Positions 1-9,390 of a DNA stretch of 20,000 bases are shown here, piece by piece; positions within the stretch are counted from its first letter, which is position 1; the number at the start of each line of letters is the position of its first letter. Both the position numbers and the translations under genes were made by a program. The DNA comes from Prorocentrum cordatum. Taxonomy: Eukaryota > Sar > Dinophyceae > Prorocentrales > Prorocentraceae. Location: contig CAUYUJ010017785.1 of assembly GCA_963575745.1 (NCBI GenBank), positions 1 to 20,000 on the forward strand, in the 5' to 3' direction. Below the pieces are notes generated by a model. It had not been told where the DNA came from, searched no databases, and saw nothing but the letters and a program-made list of their open reading frames with translations.

Positions 1-217
1 GACTCGATCCTCGGACCTCGATCTTTGATCCTCGATCCTCGACCGATGTTCCATCTCCTCGATCTCTCGAGTCCTCGAGCCTTCAGTCCTCGACGGACCC
101 CACCGATCCCCGACCTCCCCCGCCGATCCGCCCTTCGATCCCTCCACATCCTTGATCTCCCGACCCTCGATCGACGATTCGATCCTCGATGGGTCGATCC
201 CCTGATCGCCTACACCT
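1..217. repeat. Degenerate TCGATCC-type short tandem repeat (left part)
   Basis: Iterated words of 7-8 bp such as TCGATCC, CCTCGATC and TCCTCGA, heavily interrupted, running in from the left edge. GATC and TCGA words are very frequent. The open frames here are by-products of repeat composition (Ser/Pro/Arg/Leu only). Confidence 0.8.
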
Positions 218-395
218 CAGGCGATGCTTAAGAAAACTTAAGTTTTCGGCCAGACTCTCGATTATTCTTAACGTTTCAATGTAAATCTTAAGATTTTGAT
301 AGAAATCTTGGGTTTTTGTTCAAGTTCTGAGACTATGAATTTCTTAACCCATGATTTCTAAAGCATTTCGCAGGGTGTACCTCGTCGCCCCCGCA
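218..395. other. AT-richer spacer between two TCGATCC blocks
   Basis: No gene seen. Contains CTTAAG and CTTAAGA-like words, including the near-palindrome CTTAAGAAAACTTAAG at 227-242, and repeated AATCTT words. Confidence 0.5.
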
Positions 396-780
396 ATCTC
401 TACTCGATCTCCGGCTCGATCCTCTGCGATCCTCGGGTGCCCTCCCCGATCCTCGAGCCTCGGTCTGCGCTCGTCGACCTTCTCGCTCCTCAGTCCTTCG
501 CTTCACGATCCACTTCCCCCCTCCCCTCGATCTTGTGTCTTCGATCTTTCGATCCTCCACCCTCGATCCTCGATCCTCGATCTTCGACCCCTCTCGATCC
601 CGACCCTCGGTCCTCGGTCGTCGATCCTGGATCCTCGACTCTTGATCCTCGATCCGGTTTCCATCTCTTCGGCCCTCGATTTTCGATCCTCCATCCTCCA
701 TCCTCGATTCCGATCCTCGATCCTCGATCCTCTTCGATCCCGATCCTCGATCCTCGATCCTCCACCCTTTCCTCATCGAT
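396..780. repeat. Degenerate TCGATCC-type short tandem repeat (right part)
   Basis: Same word family as the left block, most regular at 550-770 where CCTCGATCCTCGAT recurs. Open frames on both strands are low-complexity and carry no recognisable domain. Confidence 0.85.
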
Positions 781-1124
781 TTAATTGTAAAAACAAAATA
801 TTCGCACAGCAAATCGTAGAAACGGTGCCATCGCCAACGATATCAATGTCTCATAAGCAAACGAACGCCAACCCCGCATTCCTACGAAAAACGTTGCCGC
901 ATGCACATTGATACGGATAGCCTACACTTCGGGTCCAAGCTTCGCTTCTATAAATCACAAACAATATAGATTGCGCTGAGTTGTTTACCGAACGGCGCTG
1001 GAATTCAAAACATTCCAGACAACATAACCGCATGGTTATTAAGGTGTATGCCATATGTTCGAGCTTCTGATAGTTAGCGTAATATTCCAAGACTGTGTCG
1101 TTGGTTTGGCCCGGAATTGTCAGC
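781..1124. other. Unassigned AT-richer sequence
   Basis: No tandem structure or gene recognised. A TATAAAT occurs at 948-954 but nothing gene-like follows it. This is one of the few stretches here without obvious repeats. Confidence 0.5.
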
Positions 1125-1477
1125 GCTTGCGCGCGTTCGTGGATGTCTCTCGTTGTCTTTGAATGTCTTGGACATGTTTTGGAACGTTTTGAATATATTG
1201 AAGTGTTTTGAACACGTCGTTGTGTTGTCTTTGTCGTGTCTTTGCGTATCTTTGTTTGTTTCTGCTTGTCTGCGAAAATCTTGAAATGTGTTGAACTGTC
1301 TTGACATGTCTTTGAATGTCTTGAGATGTCTTCGGGTGCCTGAAACATGTTTTAAACATGTTGTTGTTTAAACTTGTTGAGATGTCTTGAAATGTCTTGA
1401 AGCGTGTCTTGAAGTGTCTTGCGATGTTTTGAAATGTTTCGGACATGTCTTGGACATATCTTGAACATGTCTTCAAG
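1125..1477. repeat. Degenerate ~10-11-bp TGTCTTGAA repeat
   Basis: Iterated TGTCTTGAA, TGTCTTTGAA and TGTTTTGAA words in loose register. The word GACATGTCTT already appears here, linking it to the 31-bp array that follows. Reverse-strand open frames (Phe/Lys/Thr/Gln/Asp-rich) reflect this composition. Confidence 0.8.
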
Positions 1478-2112
1478 CATGTCTTAGTTTCCGGACCGAA
1501 AAGTCAGACATGTCTTAGTTTTCGGCCCGAGAAACAGACATGTCTGAGTCGTCGGCCCGACAAGTCAGACATGTCTTAGTTTGTGCCCCGAAAACTTTTT
1601 AGAAATGCCATAGTTTCTGGGCCGAAAGAAGAAAGCATGTCTTAGTTGCCAGCCCGGAAACTAAGACATGTGTTAATTATTGGCCCGAAAAGTCAGATAT
1701 GTCTGAGTTTTCGGCACAAGAAGTCAGGCATGTATGAGTTCTCGCCCCGAATACTTAAGACATGTCGTAGTTTACAGACATGTCATTGCTTTTCGGTCCA
1801 ACAACTGTCATCTGTCTGAGTTCCCGGGCCGAAGAGCTCAGACATGCTTTCGCTGTCGTCTCGAGTGTTTAAGACATGGCCTACCTTCCAGACATGTCGT
1901 GATTGCTCTGTCCAACGACGGACACGTGTCTGCGTGTTCGGGCCGGGCGCTCAGACGTGTCTCAGCTGTTGGTTCGGAAAACTCAGCAACGCCCCAGATC
2001 CCTGTTGGGAAAACAAGCCCATGTGTTACGTATCGCGCCCAGAAGCTCAGCTGTGCCTTCGCGTTCGTGTTCCGGGAGACGTGCGATGTGTCTGAGTTCT
2101 CGGCCAGGCAGT
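1478..2112. repeat. 31-bp tandem array built on the palindrome AGACATGTCT
   Basis: About 20 imperfect units. The regular part has CATGTCT starts at 1478, 1509, 1539 and 1570, giving a period of 30-31 bp. Each unit has AGACATGTCT, then TAGTTTTC, then GGCCCGAAAAGTC. Regularity falls from left to right; by 1900-2110 only GTGTCT, TTCGG and GGCC words persist. Confidence 0.85.
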
Positions 2113-2135
2113 TCGCGCGGCCAGAACGTCAAGGC

Positions 2136-2250
2136 ATGGGGAGAGGGTGGGGATTGGGATCGAGGAGGATCGAGGATGGGGATCGAGGATGGGATCGAGG
2201 ATGGGGATCGAGGAGGAAACGGATGGGGATTGGGATGAGGATGTTGATGC
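2136..2250. repeat. GGGATCGAGGAT short tandem repeat, inverted relative to the 1-780 blocks
   Basis: Repeats of GGGATCGAGGAT are the reverse complement of the ATCCTCGATCCC words that dominate 1-780, so the same repeat type is present in opposite orientation. Confidence 0.82.
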
Positions 2251-2292
2251 GACTGCCGATGATGACGACGACGATGATGATGCTGATGCATT
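2227..2292. repeat. GAT/GAC trinucleotide-rich stretch
   Basis: Run of GATGAT, GACGAC and GATGCTGAT words, in frame with an Asp-rich open frame on the plus strand. Low complexity. Confidence 0.7.
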
Positions 2293-2352
2293 GAAATTAG
2301 TGCAAGAGTGGTCAAAACTGAGGGCAGAAGGTCTGGCAGAATCAGTACCAGA

Positions 2353-2470
2353 GTCCTCCCCTCCTCCTCCTCCTTCGAGCCCCCTCCGCAAACGTATGAA
2401 CGCAGAGCCCCTCCTCCTCCTCCTCCTCCTCCTCCTCGTCCTCCGCCTCCTCCTCCTCGTCCTCCTCGCA
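2353..2470. repeat. Interrupted (CTC)n tract
   Basis: CTC runs at 2354-2374 and 2409-2470, with CGT and CGC interruptions and a short non-repeat segment between them. Confidence 0.85.
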
Positions 2471-2483
2471 CTCTCGCTCTCCC

Positions 2484-2680
2484 TGCAGGGCGCCCCTGGA
2501 GCACCAGGAGCACTCGGAGCACCAGGGACACCCGGAGCACCCGGAGCACCCGGAGCACCCCGATCGGGGGGTACCTGGCACGGCCGGCGCGCCAGGAGCA
2601 CCCTGCTCGAGCACCCGAAGCACCCAGAACACCCCGAACACCCGGAGCACCTGGAGCACCCGGAGCACCTATACCCAGAC
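2484..2680. repeat. 9-bp GGAGCACCC tandem repeat
   Basis: GGAGCACCC and variants repeat at 2496-2560 and 2598-2672. The 9-bp period makes every frame open, giving collagen-like Gly-Ala-Pro strings on one frame of each strand. No start context, splice signals or flanking domain support a collagen-like protein. Confidence 0.82.
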
Positions 2681-2687
2681 CTCGGGC

Positions 2688-2706
2688 GTCTCGAAAAAAT
2701 CGAGAC
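2688..2706. repeat. Hairpin GTCTCGA-5 nt-TCGAGAC, copy 1
   Basis: Perfect 7-bp inverted repeat with loop AAAAA. An identical stem recurs 136 bp downstream. Confidence 0.65.
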
Positions 2707-2823
2707 AAAGGTTTTTCGTCGTTTTCGGCCTCTGGAGGCCCTCGCCGGGCCTCGGGGCCGTCAAAAAACGACTCGGGATGAAAAACCGGTCCCGGGGAAG
2801 TGGTCGGGAGGTGGGGGGCCCGT

Positions 2824-2842
2824 GTCTCGAAGAAATCGAGAC
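2824..2842. repeat. Hairpin GTCTCGA-5 nt-TCGAGAC, copy 2
   Basis: Same perfect 7-bp stem as at 2688-2706, with loop AGAAA. The pair brackets a segment that also holds GGCCTCTGGAGGCC, another palindrome (2739-2752). Confidence 0.65.
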
Positions 2843-3188
2843 GTCGGATGTCTGGGTAGCATGCCACACCCGGGCCCCGAACACACGGAGCACCGGGCAC
2901 AGCCGCACCCGGCCCTGGCGCACCCGGGACGTTTGGGAGCGTGCGCCGCCGCAGGGAGTTAACTGGTGTGGCGAGCTGCGGCGGCGCCGGTGGTCCGCTC
3001 GCGCGCCGCGGCACGGCTGCGACGTCTGCTGCCGATCCGGCGTGCAATCCGGCGTGTGCAGTTCGGGGCACCTCGCACCTCGAGGGTGGCCATCTCCGCC
3101 TCCCGCGAGCTCCTGGGGCGGGGTCCTCGCGGAGTGATAGTGAGGCGGTGAGCGCCGCCCCACCCACGCATCGACCGCGGGTTGCAGT
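2843..3188. other. Unassigned GC-rich sequence
   Basis: No gene recognised. Short Arg/Ala-rich frames exist on both strands, including an ATGGCC in a GCGGAG context on the minus strand near 3095, but none has support as an exon. Confidence 0.4.
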
Positions 3189-3238
3189 GGGGGTTGGTGT
3201 GGGGGTGGGGTGGTGGGAGGGTGGTGGGCGGTGGGGGG
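3189..3238 (+). other. G-quadruplex-type G-rich run
   Basis: Seven runs of three to six G separated by 1-7 bases on the plus strand (GGGGG, GGGGG, GGGG, GGG, GGG, GGG, GGGGGG). This meets the usual G4 pattern. Confidence 0.7.
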
Positions 3239-3349
3239 CCGCCCCCGGACGCCGCCGCCCGTACAGCCTCCGCCTCCCGGCCTCGCCGGCCGGCCTACCC
3301 CTCCTCCTCCCGCTACTGTCCTTTTATGCTGCCCTCCGCGCGCTGTCCG

Positions 3350-3495
3350 CCGCCGCCTCCGCCTCGCCGCTCCTCCTCCTCCGCCCTGCCTCATCTCTGC
3401 TCCTCCTGCCCTCCTCTTCTTCTTCCTCCTCCTCCTCCTCCTTCTTCCTCCTCCTCCTCTTCCTCCTCCTCCCCCTCCCCCTGCCCTCCTCGTCG
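3350..3495. repeat. Interrupted polypyrimidine (CTC/CTT)n tract
   Basis: CTC triplets mixed with TTC and CCC runs, almost purely pyrimidine from 3400 to 3490. Confidence 0.85.
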
Positions 3496-3835
3496 TGGCG
3501 GCCCACGTGCCCAAAGGATCAACGAGGACCTGGGTGCGGAGCCGTGTGAGCGCGGACGCCGGCGTCATACACACAGGATCGGGCATCTCAGACGCGCTGG
3601 GCTGGGCCGCCCAGGCGGCCTAGCAAAGCGACGGCTGCGGCGCTTGGGCGATCGTGCCGCTCGCGTACGTACTTCATCGTCGTGTCGCTTGCGGTGCACG
3701 GAGTCCGCCGGAGTCCGGTCGGACCTAGGACATAATTACATCCTACAAGAACATGAGACCCTCCGCCGGCCTCCCTGAGGGTGCACAAACACATCCAAGA
3801 AGCACGAAGAAGGCTAGTGTACCCTCCCTGCAACC
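3496..3835. other. Unassigned sequence between two pyrimidine tracts
   Basis: No gene or repeat recognised. Contains CGGAGTCCGCCGGAGTCCGGTCGG near 3700, a small local GGAGTCCG duplication. Confidence 0.4.
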
Positions 3836-3930
3836 CCTCCTCCACCTCCCCTTCCCCCTCCTCCTTCTCTTCCTCCTCTCCCCAGACCCCCTCCAACCCC
3901 TCCTCCACCTCGTCCTTTCCCTCCTTCGTT
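3836..3930. repeat. Loose polypyrimidine tract (CTCC/CCCCT)
   Basis: Pyrimidine-rich, with two similar CCCCTCCTCCACCTC blocks near 3834 and 3896, i.e. a local duplication of about 62 bp. Confidence 0.65.
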
Positions 3931-4102
3931 TTGCGTGTGCCTTGTGGCTCAAGTCCCCTTCCCGGGGAGGTGTGCGCATAAGCGCCACCTCCAGGCCCGG
4001 CGCGGGACTATTCGAGACGAGGTCACTGCCTTGCTGCCAGACCCCCCGCAGGAGTAGCAGGGAGGAGGCCTTCTCATCCGAGGAAAATGGAATAGTGCGG
4101 GG

Positions 4103-4165
4103 GAGGAAGAGGAGGAGGAGGAGGAGGAGGAGGAGGAGGAGGAGGAGGAGGAGGAGGAGGAGGAG
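4103..4165. repeat. (GGA)n tract, purines on the plus strand
   Basis: Nearly perfect GGA run. Its orientation is opposite to most CTC tracts in the window. Confidence 0.9.
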
Positions 4166-4195
4166 CTGCACAGGAGGGTGAAGAGGAGGATGAGA

Positions 4196-4375
4196 TTTGA
4201 GGAGGGAGAGAGTATAATGGGGGTGATATAGAGCACGAGAGCTGAAGGGAGGGGTGGAGGAAGAGAGGAGGGGGGAGGAGGTGGATGGGGGGGAAGCGGA
4301 CGAGGATCGATTAAGAAGAAGAGAAAGAGGAGGAAATGAGTGAGGAGAAGGGTGGAGGAGGAGGAGCCGAAGGAT
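4196..4375. repeat. Degenerate purine-rich GGA/GAG tract
   Basis: Long purine-biased segment with GGAGGA, GGGGGAGG and AAGAAGAG words. It continues the strand bias of the preceding GGA run. Confidence 0.7.
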
Positions 4376-5412
4376 GAGGGGATGGGCAGCAGTAGGAGGG
4401 TCCTTCCCCTTGTCATCGCCTTTTCGATGAATCATGCCCTCACGCCCTCTCTTTCTACGCTCCCCACTCCTTACCGCTCACCGGCCTGGCTGCAGTGACC
4501 CACCAAATCACCTGCACATCCACGAGTCCACCCTACCACCTAGTTGACCGTACTTCCCACGCCGCGTACTCGAGCTGCCTGTCCTAGCCAAACCTCTTGC
4601 AGATGTGCTACCTCTGCCGTCCGCCCCGCATGCCCAACCCGCGCACCAAAATTAGGTCACATCGTCAAGCTCGCCTGCCTGCCCTGCCTGCCCTGCCCTG
4701 CGCGGACTGGCACACCGCCGCTGCGTGCCCCACGTTCCACCGCTCGTGCCAGTCCACCGCGCTTGCCCGGCCGTATCGCAGTGTCCCTATGTTGCGCTTC
4801 ATGTACTCATCCACCCTTCTGCCCAGCATCCTGCCCCGTCTCATCCCCGTCTCCCTACCTGTTACATGAGGCGTTCCAGAAAGAGCCTCGCCACAGAGAG
4901 TCGAAGGAGTTGGCATCTCTTCCTCGGCGGGAGGCGGCGGAAGCCCGCGGAGGCAAAACAAGGCTGGCTCTGCCAGCAGAAGCTGGCGAAAGGCCGGCGG
5001 AACCCAGCGGAAGTAAGAATCGGCTTCCCAAGAGATGGCAACCAATTTGGGCTCAGGGTTTCCGGAACCCGTTACATGTCCCGCCATTACCTTACTTTTC
5101 CTGTTATTCCTCTTCCCTCTCCGCTTCCCCTCCGCGGCCCCCAAGTGGCTTTTTTGAGGGGTTGGTAAGCCTGCTAGCGGACAATTCCCCTGACCCTCTC
5201 AGCACGCTCGACCTCTTCCCCCCCTCCCCTGCTCTAACCCAACGGTTATATCTCTCTCTCTCTCTTGCACTCTCTCCGCCCTTCCTGCTCTCCCTCCACC
5301 CATGGATCATTTCTGGTCTCTCTATCTCTTCGCTGCCCGCCGCCACAGTCTCCAAGCCAAGAGATGTGCGCACCAGGCTGCGCACTGCACAGGAGCCCCA
5401 CGGGCGCGGAGA
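4376..5412. other. Unassigned GC-rich sequence, about 1 kb
   Basis: No convincing gene. There is a small CTGCC repeat at 4671-4702, two GTTACATG words at 4860 and 5070, and a (TC)n run at 5250-5266. Several open frames exceed 90 codons but are low-complexity (Pro/Ser/Arg/Leu) and mutually overlapping, which is expected in GC-rich non-coding DNA. Confidence 0.45.
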
Positions 5413-5589
5413 GGAGTGAGGCTTCAGGCGACTCCTTCAAGTCAAGACAGCCCGCCCCGCTGTTGGTACCGACCTTTCCTTAAACATACGCATCGTGTCA
5501 CCGTGAGGGGGTTCCACGCGCCCGGGACTACGCGTCTGCGGAAAGGAGTGAGGCTGGTGGTGACAGCTTCAAGTCAAGACAGCCCGCCC
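5413..5589. repeat. Short direct duplication with 132-bp spacing
   Basis: GGAGTGAGGCT at 5413 and 5545, and a 23-bp identical segment containing CTTCAAGTCAAGACAG at 5435 and 5567, keep the same 132-bp offset. This indicates a duplicated unit whose middle has diverged. Confidence 0.7.
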
Positions 5590-6050
5590 ACACGCGAATC
5601 GTGCTGCATTCCAGGGGGAGCCCGCGCGCCCCGGAAGGCACGTCCCCGTTCGGCGCGAAGGCCCCCTGTGCAAGGCGGTGCGCGGCGTTGTGCCCCCCCC
5701 TCTCAGTTGCGCCCTGCCTCGCGTGAGCTCTGGCAGCACAGCCGCCGAGCTCGGAGCGACTTCCCGCGGTGTGCGGCGCTACGGCCGCCTCTTCGAAGGC
5801 TGTGCCTGCACGAAGGGTTTGGGTCTTCTCGCGCAGGGCGCCGGAGGCGAGGTCCAGGTTGTGGCTCGTGGTCGCCCCGTGTGCTGCCGCCCCCCCGCTG
5901 CCGCCTCGCTGCCATTCCGCCTGCCTCCGCGTTGCCGACCCGTCCCCATCCTGTCACCGCCGCTATTGTTCGTTGACCGCTGCGTTGCACCGCGTTCGGT
6001 CTGCGCTGGCTCCGATTGCAAGGCCTTGGCGTCGCGATGCACGGCTTCGT
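5590..6050. other. Unassigned GC-rich sequence
   Basis: No gene, motif or tandem structure recognised. Confidence 0.4.
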
Positions 6051-6240
6051 ATGGCTTTGTAGTGTGGTTGCGCCGCTTTTTGCACTGCTTTGCGTTGCTC
6101 TTCACTTCGTCGCATTGCGTGTTCTGTGCTACTTGCGTGTTCTGTGCTACTTTGCACTGATGTTCCGTGCTTTGCCTCGCTTTGCGTTGCCTTGCGTTCT
6201 TTGCATGTACTTGCGTTTCTCTACTCCGATCTGCATTCCC
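6051..6240. repeat. Degenerate ~10-bp CTTTGCGTTG repeat
   Basis: Iterated TTTGC, TTGCGTT and CTTTGCACTG words, plus a 17-bp exact repeat GCGTGTTCTGTGCTACT at 6117 and 6134. In style it parallels the TGTCTTGAA tract at 1125-1477 but uses a different word. Confidence 0.7.
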
Positions 6241-6810
6241 CTGTTTGCGGCTTTGCATATTGGTGAATACTCGTATGCCCCAGGCGAGGCGGTGCCAGAG
6301 CACGGTATCCAAACGAGGGGGCTTCAAACGATGGGGCCCGACGCTGTTTGGGGTCCGCGCCCGAGGCCACCTGCTGCCACAGATTCCTCGGCGCGCTCCC
6401 GGGCCCCCAGCGTCGGACCCAGCCATCCGCCGATATGATTTTCCAATCCGCCGCTCCAAAGGTCCCGACCCCTCCCCCGGGGGGGGGGGTTCGCCCCGGA
6501 CCCACTGTTGATGGTGCCCGTGCCAGATGACGGGGGGCCCGGGAGGCCGAACTCCAGGAAAAGCAGCCGGATTGAAAATTACCCTGTGACGTACCCAACC
6601 CATTTGTATCATGGGAAACGAGAAGTTGGCCGAAACTTTCATGGACAATCAAATTGCAGGATCCGTTGTTTGATATGTAAGCTACTTGGGACACGCGCCT
6701 ATGGCATGATGCGCAGGAGAACCATACAAGAAAGAGGGGCAACAGCTACAGGCTCGAAGAGGACATGGGGAGTCGGGAACGAACAGCAGGAGAAAAACGT
6801 GCGGGAAGCC
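6241..6810. other. Unassigned sequence left of the 102-bp satellite
   Basis: No gene recognised. Contains a CCCCCGGGGGGGGGG foldback run at about 6475-6490 and the palindrome GGGCCCGGG near 6536. 6560-6800 is unremarkable. Confidence 0.45.
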
Positions 6811-8478
6811 CACTGTGCTGGGCCCCTCAGCAGGCCTCGAAAGTGGCGACAGTTTCACAGATCGCAGCCCCCCAAGCATGGCGAGGTCCCATTTGAGTCT
6901 GCGGTGGGTACCCCACTGCGCTGGGCCCCCCAGCAGGCCTCGAAAGTGGCAACTGTGTCACAGATCGCAGCCCCCCAAGCATGGCGAGGTCCCATTTGAG
7001 TCTGCGGTGGGTACCCACTGTGCTGGGCCCCCCAGCAGGCCTCGAAAGTGGCGACAGTTTCACAGATCGCAGCCCCCCAGGGATGGCGAGGTCTAATTGG
7101 GTCCGCCCGTGGCGTCACTGTGCTGGGCCCCCCAGCAGGCCTCGAAGTGGCGACAGTTTCACAGATCGCAGCCCCCCAGGGATGGCGAGGTCCACTGTTG
7201 GGCCCCCCAGCAGCCTCGAAAGTGGCGACAGTTTCACAGATCGCAGCCCCCCAGAGATGGCGAGGTCGAATTTGAGTCTGCGGTGGGTACCCACTGTGCT
7301 GGGCCCCCCAGCAGGCCTCGAAAGTGGCGACGGTTTCACAGATCGCACCCCCCCAGGGATGGCGAGGTCTAATTTGAATCCGCGGTGAATACCCACTGTG
7401 CTAGGCCCCCCAGCAGGCCTCGAAAGTGGCGACAGTTTCACAGATCGCAGCCCCCAGGGATGGCGAGGTCTAATTTGAGTCCGCGGTGGGTACCCACTGT
7501 GCTGGGCCCCCCAGCAGGCCTTGAAAGTGGCGATAGTTTCACAGATCGCAGACCCCCAGGGATGGCGAGGTCTAATTTGAGTCCGCGGTGGGTACCAACT
7601 GTGCTGAGCCCCCCAGCAGGCCTCGAAAGTGGCGACAGTTTCACAGATCGCAGCCCCCCAGGGATGGCGATGTCTAATTTGAGTCTGCGGTGGGTACCCA
7701 CTGTGCTGGCCCCCCCAGCAGGCCTCGAAAGTGGCGACAGTTTCACAGATCGCAGCCCCCCAGGGATGGCGAGGTCTAATTTGAGTCCGCGGTGTGTACC
7801 CACTGTGCTGGGCCCCCCAGCAGGCCTCGAAAGTGGCGACGGTTTCACAGATCGCAGCCCCCCAGGGATGGCGAGGTCTAATTTGGGTCCGCGGTGTGTA
7901 CCCACTGTGCTGGGCCCCCCAGCAGGCCTCGAAAGTGGCGACAGTTTCACAGATCGCAGCCCCCCAGGGATGGCGAGGTCTAATTTGAGTCCGCGTGTGT
8001 ACCCACTGTGCTGGGCCCCCCAGCAGGCCTCGAAAGTGGCGACAGTTTCACAGATCGCAGCCCCCCAGGGATGGCGAGGTCTAATTTGAGTCCGCCGTGT
8101 GTACCCACTGTGCTGGGCCCCCCAGCAGGCCTCGAAAGTGGCGACAGTTTCACAGATCGCAGCCCCCCAGGGATGGCGAGGTCTAATTTGAGTCCGCGGT
8201 GTGTACCCACTGTGCTGAGCCCCCCAGCAGGCCTCGAAAGTGGCGACAGTTTCACAGATCGCAGCCCCCCAGGGATGGCGAGGTCTAATTTGAGCCCGCC
8301 GTGTGTACCAACTGTGCTGGGCCCCCCAGCAGGCCTCGAAAGTGGCGACGGTTTCACAGATCGCAGCCCCCCAGGGATGGCGAGGTCTAATTTGAGTCCG
8401 CCGTGTGTACCCTCTGTGCTGGGCCCCCCAGCAGGCCTCGAAAGTGGCGACAGTTTCACAGATCGCAGCCCCCCAGCT
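6811..8478. repeat. 102-bp tandem satellite, 17 units
   Basis: Units start at 6811, 6914, 7016, 7116, 7193, 7292, 7394, 7495, 7597, 7699, 7801, 7903, 8004, 8106, 8208, 8310 and 8412; the last is partial. Most are 100-103 bp; the 7116 unit is 77 bp with a deletion before its right end. Each typical unit has a TGCTGGG-CCC-CCCAGCA hairpin near its start, then CCTCGAAAGTGGCGACAG, TTCACAGATCGCAG and GGGATGGCGAGGTC. Because 102 is 34 codons, long frames open on both strands. The 100-, 101- and 103-bp units shift the frame, so no protein is maintained along the array. Confidence 0.97.
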
Positions 8479-8837
8479 TGCACGCAGCGACGAGCGCGGC
8501 GAAAGGCAGGGGGGAAGAGAGGGACGGGAGGGGGTGGGAAGGAGACGCGCGAGCAGTGCTCTATTCAAAACGAGAACCCAACGCAGGAGGGTTGGGAAAA
8601 CATGGCAAAGTGTTATGTTCTACTTGATTGCCAGGAAACGTCAATGAACAAAACAGCCGGAGACTTGCTCTGACCAAAGGTGGGTCCGAGTGGCGCTGCG
8701 CTGGGTACAATCTAGCATACGATTTACGACCGCTCAAATGTACAGAATATTGTCGCAACGTGCAACTGCAAGTGGTTGGGAGATGACACCACGGGAAAAT
8801 TGCGACAACGGGAGAAACTGAAGGCGTTGTGAGAAGT
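8479..8837. other. Unassigned sequence right of the satellite, with a G-rich run
   Basis: 8509-8538 has five G-runs of three to six bases on the plus strand (G4-type). The rest shows no gene or repeat. Confidence 0.5.
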
Positions 8838-9165
8838 GCGAGGATGAGGCAATTCAGTGGCGGACTGGCCCTCGCCTTAACGCCGTGCACACTCATCATA
8901 AACGCTCCCAACAGCTACATGCATGGAGGGCAGTTATGTTTCAGAATTGGGGGCTCTCGCTTGAAACTTCCTCAGGCTGTCAAGTGTATGGAGCTGTGCA
9001 GCAGCGACCTGGATCGAGGGCAATTCCTGTTTCCAAACGTGGTTCTCGCTTCGGGCCCTCTTCAGATCGGAGATACACTGTGAATCAGTTCCGCGGATGG
9101 GGCGCGGCTCTTTTTCGCGACGGGGCTCTCGCTCGAACGGCAGGCCCGTTGCGCCCTCGTCCCTC
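8838..9165. repeat. Diverged ~84-bp repeat, block 1
   Basis: Unit markers such as GATGAGGCAATTC (8842), CATGGAGGGCAG (8922), GATCGAGGGCAATTCC (9011) and CGGATGGGGCGCGGCTC (9094) are spaced about 82-87 bp. Each is followed by TTT-rich and GGCTCTCGC-like words. CTCGCCTTAACGCCGTGCAC closely matches CATCGCCTCAACGCCGCGCAC in block 2. Confidence 0.65.
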
Positions 9166-9289
9166 AAGCGGGGCGCTTCCGAGGCGACAACGGTTAATCG
9201 CAGGGGACCCGTGATGAGGGGACGCGGGACGGGAAGGTGCACTGCACCATCGCTGTTGCAACCTCGGTTTACTCCCGTCCTCCTCCGAC

Positions 9290-9390
9290 TGCCTGCTCCC
9301 CCTCCCCCTCCCACTGCCCCTCCTCCTCCTCCTGCTCCCCCTCCTCCTCCTCCTCCTCCTCCTCGTCATTCCCCTCCTCCTCTTCTTCCT
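9290..9390. repeat. (CTC)n / CCCCT tract
   Basis: CTC and CCCCTC triplet-rich pyrimidine run ending in CTTCTTCCT. Confidence 0.85.

Noticed and set aside
948-954. TATA-like promoter box
   Set aside because: No coding sequence or transcript signal follows it; the next 1.1 kb is tandem repeat.
1478-2112. p53-type response elements, since AGACATGTCT fits that half-site pattern
   Set aside because: The match comes from a tandem array in a probable protist genome where no such factor is expected.
1478-2112. CRISPR array
   Set aside because: The 31-bp units are contiguous with no unique spacers between conserved repeats. The 65- and 102-bp arrays also lack spacers.
2484-2680. Collagen-like Gly-Ala-Pro protein
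   Set aside because: Explained by the 9-bp GGAGCACCC repeat, which yields such strings on both strands. No start, splice sites or other domain.
2959-3097. Short minus-strand frame starting at an ATGGCC in a favourable context
   Set aside because: Only about 45 codons, Arg/Ala-rich as expected from composition, and no domain or junction evidence.
3940-3953. Relict of the dinoflagellate spliced leader, ending TGGCTCAAG
   Set aside because: The last 14 bases match the leader 3' end at 12 positions, but the preceding seven match poorly and no coding sequence follows. A chance match is likely.
4544-5419. Long plus-strand frame in the GC-rich unassigned region
   Set aside because: Low-complexity Pro/Ser/Arg/Leu content, overlapped by comparable frames on the other strand, and no motif.
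7438-8568. Long open frames on both strands through the 102-bp satellite
   Set aside because: The period is 34 codons, so frames stay open by arithmetic. Units of 100, 101 and 103 bp shift the frame, and no unit-level protein constraint is visible.
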